Assembly (NCBI RefSeq): GCF_000425065.1
Contig: NZ_AULB01000040.1
Span: forward strand, 1-58,182
Source: Actinomadura rifamycini DSM 43936
Lineage (GTDB): Bacteria; Actinomycetota; Actinomycetes; Streptosporangiales; Streptosporangiaceae
Length of the DNA stretch: 58,182 bases
Direction: 5' to 3'
Below are positions 16,279 through 23,753 of this stretch, one piece after another. The notes below the pieces were generated by a model. That model saw only the letters and a list, made by a program, of their open reading frames with translations. It ran no database searches and was not told where the DNA came from. Positions within the stretch are counted from its first letter, which is position 1; each line of letters starts with the position of its first letter. A program made the translations under genes and the position numbers.

Positions 16279-16314
16279 ATGCCCAACGACACCGCCCCGC
16301 CGGACCGCGCATGA
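16279..16314 (+). CDS. Possible 11-codon leader ORF overlapping the next start
   Basis: ATG at 16279 opens an 11-residue frame (MPNDTAPPDRA) whose TGA overlaps the ATG of the following gene (ATGA at 16311-16314). There is no clear ribosome site. It could couple translation to the downstream gene or be chance. Confidence 0.25.
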   Translation: MPNDTAPPDRA

Positions 16315-17201
16315 GGCGCCGGTGGCCGATCGTCGCGCTCGTGATCGCGTGCGCCGCCGTCCTCGCCGTCCTCGCCGCGGGCGCGCCCGTCCCGCCGCGC
16401 CCGCGGCACCCGGCCGCCGTGCTCGCCGTCGCGCCGCCGCCCGCGCCCCGCCCGGCCCCGCTCCCCGGCGCGGCCGAGCGCACCGAACTCACCCGCGCCC
16501 TGGACGCCTACCTGCGCGAACGTCCCGGCTCGGTGGCGCTCGCGGTGCGCGACACCGAGGGCGGGGTCGCCTACTCCTACGGGGACGCGCTGCGGCCCGC
16601 GACGGCCAGCATCGTCAAGGTGAACATCGTCATGGCCCTGCTCCTGCGGGCCCAGCGCGAGGGCCGCGCGCCGACGTCCGCCGAGGAGGCCCTCGCCGAG
16701 CGCGCCGTCACCGTCAGCGACAACGACGCCGCCACGGCCCTCTGGCACGCCGTCGGCGGCGCCGACGGCCTCGCCGCCGCGAACGAGGACTTCGGCCTGC
16801 GCGACACGGTCCCCGGGCCCGGCGGCTTCTGGGGCTCCACGACGACCACGGCCGCCGACCAGGTCGCGCTCCTCACCGCGCTGGTCTCCCCCGCGAGCCC
16901 GCTGTCGGCGGCGAACCGCCGCCGCGTCCGGGACCTCATGGCCGGCGTGGTCCCGGCGCAGTCGTGGGGCGTGAGCGCGGCCGGCGGGGACGCGGCCCTG
17001 AAGAACGGCTGGCTGCCCCGCGACGCCCACGGCGGCCGCTGGACGGTCAACAGCATCGGCCTCGTCCGCGCCTCGGGCCGCCTCCTGCTGATCGCCGCGC
17101 TGTCCGAGCGGAACGCGACGATGGAGGCCGGGATCGAGACCGTCGAGCACGCCGTCCGGACGGTCGCGGCCGCGCTCGACCGTCCGCACGAGCACCGGTG
17201 A
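16311..17201 (+). CDS. Exported serine hydrolase of the class A beta-lactamase fold
   Basis: 296 aa with an N-terminal signal or anchor (MRRRWPIVALVIACAAVLAV) and a Pro/Ala-rich stretch, so it acts outside the membrane. The fold motifs are SIVK (Ser100, Lys103), SDN (136-138) and KNG (231-233, in place of KTG). The omega-loop Glu-x-x-Leu-Asn that deacylates penicillins in true class A enzymes is not evident; the region reads TVPGPGGFWGS. It may therefore be a peptidase/esterase-type relative rather than a resistance enzyme. Actinomycetes often encode such proteins. It is divergent from gntR and may share its operators. Confidence 0.85.
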   Translation: MRRRWPIVALVIACAAVLAVLAAGAPVPPRPRHPAAVLAVAPPPAPRPAPLPGAAERTELTRALDAYLRERPGSVALAVRDTEGGVAYSYGDALRPATASIVKVNIVMALLLRAQREGRAPTSAEEALAERAVTVSDNDAATALWHAVGGADGLAAANEDFGLRDTVPGPGGFWGSTTTTAADQVALLTALVSPASPLSAANRRRVRDLMAGVVPAQSWGVSAAGGDAALKNGWLPRDAHGGRWTVNSIGLVRASGRLLLIAALSERNATMEAGIETVEHAVRTVAAALDRPHEHR

Positions 17202-17295
17202 CCGCTCCTACCTGGGGCATTCGCGCGATTCGTCCGGATGCCGTCATACTCTCCGACGACCCGGGCCCACCCCCCGTGCTGAAGGAGTCGACGGC

Positions 17296-18033
17296 ATGCG
17301 CTCTCGGTCACTGGTGTACGACGTCGCGGCCGTCCTCGCGCGGATCGGCGTGGGCGTCGTCTTCATGGCGCACGGCTGGCAGAAGATCGAGGCCGGCGTC
17401 ACCGCGACGGGCGAGTCCTTCGACGCCCTCGGGGTCCCGCTCCCGACCGCCGCGGCCGTCTACGCCGCGTTCGTCGAGCTGCTCGGCGGCGCCGCGCTGA
17501 TCGCCGGGCTGGCGCTGCCGGTCACCGGCGCCCTCCTGTTCATCGACATGCTCGGCGCGTTCCTGTTCGTGCACGCCGACCAGGGGCTGTTCATGGTGGA
17601 CGGCGACCGCGCGCAGAACGGCTACGAGCTGGTCGTCGCGCTCGGCATGGCCGCCCTGCTGCTGGCCGCGGGCGCCGGGGGGCGGCTGACGCTCGACGCG
17701 TGGATCGTCCGGCGGCGCGCCGCGGGCCCGGACGACCCGGGGGACGAGGACGACGAGGACGACGCGGAGAGCTTCGTGGAGTCGCTCCGGCAGGCCGAGA
17801 CCAAGCCCGTCGAGCCCCCGGCGAAGAAGGCCCCGGCCCGCCGGTCCGCGCCCAAGGCCGCCCCGAAGGCCGCCCCCGCGCCGCCCGAGCCCGCCGCGCC
17901 CCCGGCCCCGCCCGCCGGCACCGAGGACGACAAGCCCGTGGCGGGCCGCCGGAAGGCGGCGCACCGCCGCCGCTCCGGCGACACGCAGCCCGTCAAGCCG
18001 CCGACGGACGCCGCGGGGGACGCGCCGTCCTGA
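17296..18033 (+). CDS. DoxX family membrane protein with long charged tail
   Basis: 245 aa. Residues 1-140 hold four membrane helices of the DoxX fold (LVYDVAAVLARIGVGVVFMA, GWQKIEAG, FVELLGGAALIAGLAL, LLFIDMLGAFLFV, VALGMAALLLAAGAGG). DoxX proteins associate with redox partners in oxidative-stress membrane complexes. The tail of about 95 residues is first acidic (DDPGDEDDEDDAES), then Lys/Ala/Pro-rich with AAPKAAP-type repeats, probably disordered and cytoplasmic. GAAGGAG lies 9 bp before ATG 17296. It follows the serine hydrolase by 94 bp. Confidence 0.9.
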   Translation: MRSRSLVYDVAAVLARIGVGVVFMAHGWQKIEAGVTATGESFDALGVPLPTAAAVYAAFVELLGGAALIAGLALPVTGALLFIDMLGAFLFVHADQGLFMVDGDRAQNGYELVVALGMAALLLAAGAGGRLTLDAWIVRRRAAGPDDPGDEDDEDDAESFVESLRQAETKPVEPPAKKAPARRSAPKAAPKAAPAPPEPAAPPAPPAGTEDDKPVAGRRKAAHRRRSGDTQPVKPPTDAAGDAPS

Positions 18034-18039
18034 CGCGGG

Positions 18040-18264
18040 TCAGCCGGAGTGGGCGCGCAGCGCCGCGATGAACCACTCGAACGCCGGGACCGCCGGCGGG
18101 GTCGGCTCCTGCCCGGCGATGACCGCCAGCAGGGTCCAGTAGCGCCCCACGCGGGCGTCGGTGAACGCCGCGATCTCGTCGGCGGCCGCCGCGCGGTCCG
18201 CGGCCGGGACGTCCGGGCCGGTGATCCGCTCGACCACGGCGCGGCCCTCCGCGCTCGTGCTCAT
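18040..18264 (-). CDS. Small hypothetical protein (74 aa)
   Basis: MSTSAEGRAVVERITGPDVP then EIAAFTDARVGRYWTLLAVI and FEWFIAALRAHSG. It is mostly helical and moderately acidic, without a recognisable motif. ATG 18264 is preferred to GTG 18279. It is convergent with doxX (6 bp apart) and lies 130 bp downstream of nrdJ on the same strand. Codon use is ordinary for the window, which supports a real gene. Confidence 0.6.
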   Translation of the reverse strand: MSTSAEGRAVVERITGPDVPAADRAAAADEIAAFTDARVGRYWTLLAVIAGQEPTPPAVPAFEWFIAALRAHSG

Positions 18265-18397
18265 GGCCCGACTGTGCACCTTCCAGCCGCTGGAAACTCA
18301 ACCCCGTTCCGCCCCGGGGCGCCCGGAACGGGGAAGCGGGCGCCGGTGGACCCGGCGCCCGCTTCCCTTCACGTGCCGCCCCTCAGGGGGCGCTGCT

Positions 18398-21223
18398 TCA
18401 GCTGCAGCCGCTGGTGGAGCCGCAGCCCTCGCAGACGTAGCAGCTGCCGGCGGGGCGCATCTTCGTGCCGCAGGTCAGGCACAGCGGCGCGTCCTGCGTG
18501 CGGCCCTGGCGGCTCTCGATGGCCTCGACGGACGAGTGCGCGCCGTTCGACGCCGCGGGGGCCGCCTGCGGCGCGGCGGGACGCGCGATCTCCGCGGTCT
18601 GGGCGAGGGCGTCGTGCTGGACGTCGTCCTCGTGCAGGGACGCCGGGTCCTCGCCGTTGGCCTGCATGGCGCGCTCCTCGGCGGTGAAGATGCCGAGGCC
18701 CGCGCGCTCGTCGTAGGGCAGGTGGTCGAGCGCCAGGCGGCGGAAGATGTAGTCCATCACCGACGTCGCCATGCGGATGTCCGGGTCGTCGGTCATGCCC
18801 GCCGGCTCGAACCGCATGTTCGTGAACTTCTCGACCCACGTCTCCAGCGGCACCCCGTACTGGAGGCTGATGGAGATCGCCATGGAGAAGGCGTCCATCA
18901 CGCCGGCGAGGGTCGAGCCCTGCTTGCCGAGCTTGAGGAACACCTCGCCGAGGCCGTCGTCCGGGTAGGACGAGGCGGTCATGTAGCCCTCGGCGCCGGC
19001 GACGGAGAAGCGGGTGACGGTCGCGGGGCGCTGCTTCGGCAGCCGCTTGCGGACCGGCCGGACCTCGGCCGCCGGCGCGGGCGCCGCGGCGGTCTCCGCC
19101 TTCTCCTTCTTCCCGGCGGCCGACAGCGGCTGCCCGACCTTGCAGTTGTCGCGGTAGATCGCCAGGGCCTTCAGGCCGAGCCGCCAGCCCTCGAAGTACA
19201 CCTTCTCGATGTCCTCGACGGTCGCCTGCTCCGGCATGTTGACGGTCTTGGAGATCGCGCCGGACAGGAACGGCTGGACGGCCGCCATCATCCGCACGTG
19301 CCCCATCGGGCTGATCGCGCGCTCGCCCATCGCGCAGTCGAACACCTCGTAGTGCTCGGGCCGCAGGCCCGGGGCGTCCACGACGTGGCCGTGCTCGGCG
19401 ATGTACTCGACGATCGCCTCGATCCGCTCCTGCTGGTAGCCGAGCTGCTCCAGGGCGCGCGGCACCGTGTGGTTGACGATCTGCATGGACCCGCCGCCGA
19501 CGAGCTTCTTGAACTTCATCAGCGCGAGGTCCGGCTCGATGCCGGTGGTGTCGCAGTCCATCATCAGGCCGATGGTGCCGGTCGGGGCCAGCAGCGACGC
19601 CTGCGCGTTGCGGTAGCCGTGCTTCTCGCCGACCTTCAGGCACTCCTGCCACTGCTTGGCGGCGGCCGCGAGGATCGTCCGGTCCATGTCGTGGAGCGTG
19701 CGGACCTCGTCGTTGGCGGCGGCGTGCTTGCGCATCACCCGCTTGTGGCCCTCGGCGTTGCGCGCGTACCCGGCGTACGGGCCGACGACGCCCGCGATCT
19801 CGGCCGAGCGGCGGTAGGCGACGCCCGTCATCAGCGACGTGATCGCGGCGGCGAGGGAGCGGCCGCCCTCGGAGTCGTAGGCGTGGCCGGTCGCCATCAG
19901 CAGCGCGCCGAGGTTGGCGTACCCGATGCCGAGCTGGCGGTAGTCCCGGGTCGTCTCGGCGATCTTCTCGGTCGGGAAGTCGGCGAACGTGATGGAGACG
20001 TCCATCGCCGTGATGACCAGCTCGGTGAGCTTCACGAACCGCGCGACGTCGAACGTGCCGTCCTCGCCGAGGAACTTCAGCAGGTTGATGCTGGCCAGGT
20101 TGCAGGACGAGTTGTCCAGCGACATGTACTCCGAGCAGGGGTTCGACGCGGTGATGCGGCCCGTCTCGGGGTTGGTGTGCCAGTCGTTGATCGTGTCGTC
20201 GTACTGGACGCCCGGGTCGGCGCACTCCCACGCGGCCTTCGCCATCTGCCGGAACAGGTCCTTGGCCTTGATCTTCTCGACGATCTCGCCGGTCATCCGG
20301 GCGCGCAGCCCGAACTCGCCGTCCGACTCCACGGCGTGCATGAACTCGTCCGACACGCGGACCGAGTTGTTGGCGTTCTGGTACTGGACGCTGCCGATGT
20401 CCTTGCCGCCGAGGTCCATGTCGAACCCGGCGTCCCGCAGCGCGCGGATCTTGTCCTCCTCGCGCGCCTTGGTCTCGATGAACTCCTCGATGTCGGGGTG
20501 GTCGACGTCCAGCACGACCATCTTCGCCGCGCGCCGGGTGGCCCCGCCGGACTTGATCGTCCCGGCGGACGCGTCCGCGCCGCGCATGAACGAGACCGGG
20601 CCGCTGGCGGTGCCGCCGGACGACAGCAGCTCGCGGCTGGACCGGATGCGGGAGAGGTTCAGGCCGGCGCCGGAGCCGCCCTTGAAGATGACGCCCTCTT
20701 CCTTGTACCAGTCGAGGATCGACTCCATCGTGTCGTCGACCGACAGGATGAAGCACGCCGAGACCTGCTGCGGGGACTTGGTGCCGACGTTGAACCAGAC
20801 CGGCGAGTTGAAGCTGAACATCTGGTGCACGAGCGCGTACTTCAGCTCGTGGTCGAAGATCTCGGCGTCCTCGTCCGACGCGAAGTAGCCGTTCTCCAGG
20901 CCCGTCTTCGTGTACATGCTCACGACGCGGTCGACGAGCTGCTTGAGGCTCCACTCGCGGGCCGGGGTGCCCACGGCGCCGCGGAAGTACTTGGACGTGA
21001 CGATGTTGACCGCGTTGAGCGACCAGAAGTCCGGGAACTCGACGCCCCGCTGCTCGAAGTTGACCGAGCCGTCCCGCCAGTTGGTCATGACGACGTCACG
21101 GCGCTCCCAGGTCAGCTCGTCGTACGGATGCACGCCGGGCTTGGTGAAGATCCGCTCGACCTTCAGGCCCTTGCGCGCCCCCTTGCCGCGCCGCGCCGTC
21201 GAGCCGCTCACCGTCTCCGTCAT
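18398..21223 (-). CDS. nrdJ: Vitamin B12-dependent (class II) ribonucleotide reductase
   Basis: Makes deoxyribonucleotides from ribonucleotides using adenosylcobalamin, independent of oxygen. 941 aa from ATG 21223, with GAGGGGGA just upstream. Features seen: FNSPVWFNVG (138-147), QQVSACFILSVDD with a redox cysteine at 157, GGSGAGLNLSRIRSSRE, the NPCSEY active-site segment, SSCNLASINLLKF, and a Cys-rich C-terminus (CLTCGTKMRP, CYVCEGCG) resembling the zinc-ribbon tail that re-reduces the active site. nrdR is 117 bp upstream on the same strand, so nrdR-nrdJ is one transcriptional unit, controlled by NrdR boxes. No inteins are present. Confidence 0.97.
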   Translation of the reverse strand: MTETVSGSTARRGKGARKGLKVERIFTKPGVHPYDELTWERRDVVMTNWRDGSVNFEQRGVEFPDFWSLNAVNIVTSKYFRGAVGTPAREWSLKQLVDRVVSMYTKTGLENGYFASDEDAEIFDHELKYALVHQMFSFNSPVWFNVGTKSPQQVSACFILSVDDTMESILDWYKEEGVIFKGGSGAGLNLSRIRSSRELLSSGGTASGPVSFMRGADASAGTIKSGGATRRAAKMVVLDVDHPDIEEFIETKAREEDKIRALRDAGFDMDLGGKDIGSVQYQNANNSVRVSDEFMHAVESDGEFGLRARMTGEIVEKIKAKDLFRQMAKAAWECADPGVQYDDTINDWHTNPETGRITASNPCSEYMSLDNSSCNLASINLLKFLGEDGTFDVARFVKLTELVITAMDVSITFADFPTEKIAETTRDYRQLGIGYANLGALLMATGHAYDSEGGRSLAAAITSLMTGVAYRRSAEIAGVVGPYAGYARNAEGHKRVMRKHAAANDEVRTLHDMDRTILAAAAKQWQECLKVGEKHGYRNAQASLLAPTGTIGLMMDCDTTGIEPDLALMKFKKLVGGGSMQIVNHTVPRALEQLGYQQERIEAIVEYIAEHGHVVDAPGLRPEHYEVFDCAMGERAISPMGHVRMMAAVQPFLSGAISKTVNMPEQATVEDIEKVYFEGWRLGLKALAIYRDNCKVGQPLSAAGKKEKAETAAAPAPAAEVRPVRKRLPKQRPATVTRFSVAGAEGYMTASSYPDDGLGEVFLKLGKQGSTLAGVMDAFSMAISISLQYGVPLETWVEKFTNMRFEPAGMTDDPDIRMATSVMDYIFRRLALDHLPYDERAGLGIFTAEERAMQANGEDPASLHEDDVQHDALAQTAEIARPAAPQAAPAASNGAHSSVEAIESRQGRTQDAPLCLTCGTKMRPAGSCYVCEGCGSTSGCS

Positions 21224-21340
21224 GACCTTCCCCCTCTCGGGCCCTCCCGCCGGGCCCTGTCCAGGAACAACTCCGCCGCCGCGCGGGGCATGCCCGGCGC
21301 GGTGGCGCTTCACGTTCGATGCTTTGTGTTTCCGCCGTCC

Positions 21341-21814
21341 CTAACGGGACGGGCCGGGCTCCCCCGAGGAACCGGCATTCCGCAGTGTCTCGATCTCCCG
21401 GGCGAAGTCGTCGAGCGATTCGAAGCTCCGGTACACGGAGGCGAACCGCAGATACGCGACCTCGTCGAGTTCACCGAGCGGCCCCAGGATCGCGAGTCCG
21501 ATCTCGTGCGAGGGGATCTCCGCCGATCCCGCCGACCGGATGTCCTCCTCGACCCGCTGGCCGAGCTTCGCGAGCGCGTCCTCGTCGACCGGGCGGCCCT
21601 GGCAGGCCCTGCGCACCCCAGCGATGATCTTGTCGCGGGAGAACGGCTCGGTGACGCCGCTTCGCTTGGCGACCATCACGAGGACATTCTCCTGCGTGGT
21701 GAATCGCCGACCGCATTCGGCGCACGAGCGACGCCGTCTAATGGCGCCGCCGTCGTCGGTGGAACGGCTGTCGATCACTTTGGTGTCGGGGTTGCGGCAG
21801 AACGGGCAGTGCAC
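21341..21814 (-). CDS. nrdR: Transcriptional repressor NrdR
   Basis: 157 aa. A zinc ribbon with Cys3, Cys6, Cys31 and Cys34 (VHCPFC and CAEC) precedes the ATP-cone that senses ATP/dATP (KRSGVTEPFSRDKIIAGVRRA; YLRFASVYRSFESLDDF). NrdR with bound dATP represses ribonucleotide reductase genes. The start is GTG 21814, with GGGGAGGGGAGAGAC before it; the family always begins with M/VHCPFC, so the longer frame to 21871 is rejected. It heads the nrdR-nrdJ unit. Confidence 0.97.
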   Translation of the reverse strand: MHCPFCRNPDTKVIDSRSTDDGGAIRRRRSCAECGRRFTTQENVLVMVAKRSGVTEPFSRDKIIAGVRRACQGRPVDEDALAKLGQRVEEDIRSAGSAEIPSHEIGLAILGPLGELDEVAYLRFASVYRSFESLDDFAREIETLRNAGSSGEPGPSR

Positions 21815-21862
21815 GTCTCTCCCCTCCCCGAACCGATTGGAGCGCCATCGCGAGAACAGTGC

Positions 21863-21914
21863 CACAATCACAAGTTGTGGTTAATCCCATCGATGTAACT
21901 ACTAGATGTTGTGG
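21863..21914 (-). promoter_or_regulatory. Pair of NrdR boxes upstream of nrdR-nrdJ
   Basis: Read on the minus strand, ccacaacatctagt (21901-21914) and ccacaacttgtgattg (about 21865-21880) each match the actinobacterial NrdR box, which typically begins ccacaa. The two copies are 34 bp apart, about three helical turns, as usual for paired NrdR boxes. They lie 50-100 bp before the nrdR GTG start and overlap the expected promoter, giving feedback repression by dATP-NrdR. Confidence 0.75.
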
Positions 21915-22880
21915 TCAACCGTACGGGTCTGCAGACGCCAACGCAACCTGATCGACTGCCTCCCGAGTCACATCCGCCACGGACGCGCTGGTGGCGCGCG
22001 GCCGCGTCCCGCCACATCGGATCCGCGCTCCGGCGTGTCGCGCCCGGACGCCGGAACGGCGGCCGGCGACCCGGGATCGTCCGCCGCTCCGGCACCCTCG
22101 CGGCGTCCTGCCGCGCGCCGCCCGACCCGTCCGCAGGCGGGCGCGGATGGGGGCGAACTTCCCCGCGCGGGCGTACGCGAACGGCTGCCTCGGCGTGCGG
22201 GACCTGGACGACGCCGAAGCGGGCCGGACTTCTCGCCGCCCGCGTCCGCGATCCGCGTTTTCGATCGGATCCGGATCGCGGAGGGGGCGGGCCGCACCAG
22301 GGGCGTCCGCCCGATCCCGTGCCGTCCCGATGTCCGGCCCGGTCCGCTCGCTTCGGCCGGTCCCCGGCCGGGACGTCCGCCGCAATGGGAATCGCCGTCG
22401 ACCCCCGTCACTCGCGCGTCCGCCGGAATCCGGCCGCGAGGCTGCGGGCGCCGCTTATACGGATGTCGCCGCGGCGATCGGAAACCGCTTCGGCCGGTCG
22501 AGGAACGCGGATCCCGAGCCCCCTCGCCAATGACCGCCCTCAGCACCCGGCGACGGCCGTACGCTGCGGTTTCGGGCCGGGCGCGACACGATTCTCCGCA
22601 CCGGCGCCCACCGCTCGTCCGCCGACTCGGGACACCGCCCGTTCGTCCGGCATAGCGGATATGTCACTCAGCTCCCGGACTCCCATTTCCGGGTCGCATG
22701 GCGGTCGCGGACGCGCCTTCCTCACTCTCGGTCCGCCGTAACCGGGGCGGGCGGGGGCGATTCGAGAAGGCACCGAAGCGGCACCCCGGGAGAGGCGTCT
22801 TGCGCAATCGGTTCGGACGGGCAAACCGTGCGGTGCGTATCGGGTGAAGCGGCCATCTCGGGCCCCGGCGCGAGAAAATC
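21915..22880. other. About 1 kb with no credible gene between nrdR and lexA
   Basis: Open frames occur on both strands but none has conserved sequence, a good ribosome site or actinomycete codon bias; all are Arg/Pro-rich and mutually overlapping. The base composition is less G/C-biased than nearby genes. In mycobacteria this position between lexA and nrdR holds a LysM-domain gene; I searched the frames by eye for a LysM-like segment and found none. It may be a decayed gene or a long regulatory spacer. Confidence 0.55.
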
Positions 22881-22884
22881 CGAT

Positions 22885-22950
22885 CGAACGCCTGTACGAT
22901 GTTCTGTGGACGTCCTCAGAAAACACCTGAGCACTTCGAACAATTGTTTG
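22885..22950 (+). promoter_or_regulatory. LexA (SOS) boxes upstream of lexA
   Basis: cgaacaattgtttg at 22937-22950 fits the Gram-positive SOS box CGAAC-N4-GTTYG exactly. A second, weaker site, cgaacgcctgtacg (22885-22898), keeps one half-site and deviates in the other; the two starts are 52 bp apart. Position 71-136 bp before the lexA ATG is right for autoregulation. Confidence 0.8.
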
Positions 22951-23011
22951 ATCGAGGCGCCCGGGCGCGATAACGTGCAGGGCCAGGAGTGATGAGATCG
23001 AGGCGCCCGGG
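22950..23011 (+). repeat. 16-bp direct repeat in the lexA leader
   Basis: gatcgaggcgcccggg occurs at 22950-22965 and again at 22996-23011, 46 bp apart. The second copy abuts the lexA ribosome site (GGGAGGCG). The first copy begins at the last base of the SOS box. Confidence 0.7.
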
Positions 23012-23020
23012 AGGCGAGCG

Positions 23021-23704
23021 ATGAGCAAGGTCCGGGAGCTGCCCGACGGGCCGATGGACGAGTCGGGGCTGACGCAGCGGCAGCGCATGGTGCTCGAGGT
23101 GATCCGCGACTCGGTGCAGCGCCGCGGCTATCCGCCGTCCATGCGGGAGATCGGCGAGGCGGTCGGCCTGACCAGCACGTCGAGCGTGTCGCACCAGCTC
23201 CGGACCCTGCAGCGCAAGGGGTTCCTGCGGCGCGACCCGAACCGGCCGCGCGCGGTCGAGGTGCGGGTGCCGGGGGCGACGCCGGTGCGCACCGAGCCCG
23301 AGACCCCGGACGGGACGGCGTCCGCCCAGACGCCCGCGTACGTGCCGCTCGTCGGCCGGATCGCGGCCGGCGGCCCGATCCTCGCCGAGGAGGCCGTCGA
23401 GGACGTCTTCACGCTGCCCAAGCAGCTCGTCGGCGAGGGTACGCACTTCCTGCTGAAGGTCACCGGCGACTCGATGATCGACGCCGCGATCGCCGACGGC
23501 GACTGGGTCGTCGTCCGCCAGCAGCCGGTCGCCGAGCAGGGCGACATCGTCGCCGCGATGATCGACGGCGAGGCCACGGTGAAGACGTTCAAGCGGCGCG
23601 ACGGGCACATCTGGCTGCTGCCGCAGAACTCCGCCTACGAGCCGATCCCCGGCGACGAGGCGTCCGTCCTCGGCCGGGTGGTGGCGGTCCTCCGCAAGAT
23701 GTGA
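23021..23704 (+). CDS. lexA: SOS response repressor LexA
   Basis: 227 aa. The N-terminal winged helix (LTQRQRMVLEVIRDSVQRRG, SMREIGEAVGLTSTSSVSHQ) binds SOS boxes. The C-terminal S24 peptidase domain self-cleaves when RecA is active: cleavage site Ala116-Gly117 (GRIAAGGPI), nucleophile Ser151 (TGDSMI) and Lys188 (ATVKTFKR), with the Ser-Lys spacing of 37 as in E. coli LexA. ATG 23021 has GGGAGGCGAGCG before it. SOS boxes lie upstream, so it represses itself. Confidence 0.97.
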   Translation: MSKVRELPDGPMDESGLTQRQRMVLEVIRDSVQRRGYPPSMREIGEAVGLTSTSSVSHQLRTLQRKGFLRRDPNRPRAVEVRVPGATPVRTEPETPDGTASAQTPAYVPLVGRIAAGGPILAEEAVEDVFTLPKQLVGEGTHFLLKVTGDSMIDAAIADGDWVVVRQQPVAEQGDIVAAMIDGEATVKTFKRRDGHIWLLPQNSAYEPIPGDEASVLGRVVAVLRKM

Positions 23705-23716
23705 ACGAGCGACGGA

Positions 23717-23747
23717 ACGGCCGCCGGGGCGCCCCCGGCGGCCGTTT
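23717..23747. terminator. Hairpin terminator between lexA and leuS
   Basis: Fourteen paired bases (aacggccgccgggg with ccccggcggccgtt) around a three-base loop, between two convergent genes. T-rich bases follow on the plus strand. It probably serves both directions. Confidence 0.8.
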
Positions 23748-23753
23748 CCCGTC

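Noticed and set aside
21223..21340. B12 riboswitch before nrdJ
   Set aside because: The 117-bp nrdR-nrdJ space is too short and shows no B12-box sequence; NrdR boxes explain control.
18161..21898. A 1245-codon plus-strand ORF antisense to nrdJ
   Set aside because: It is the shadow of a strongly conserved class II reductase; its sequence has no domain.
21906..22741. Several overlapping ORFs in the nrdR-lexA gap
   Set aside because: Composition is Arg/Pro-rich in all frames, no ribosome site, and no known family.
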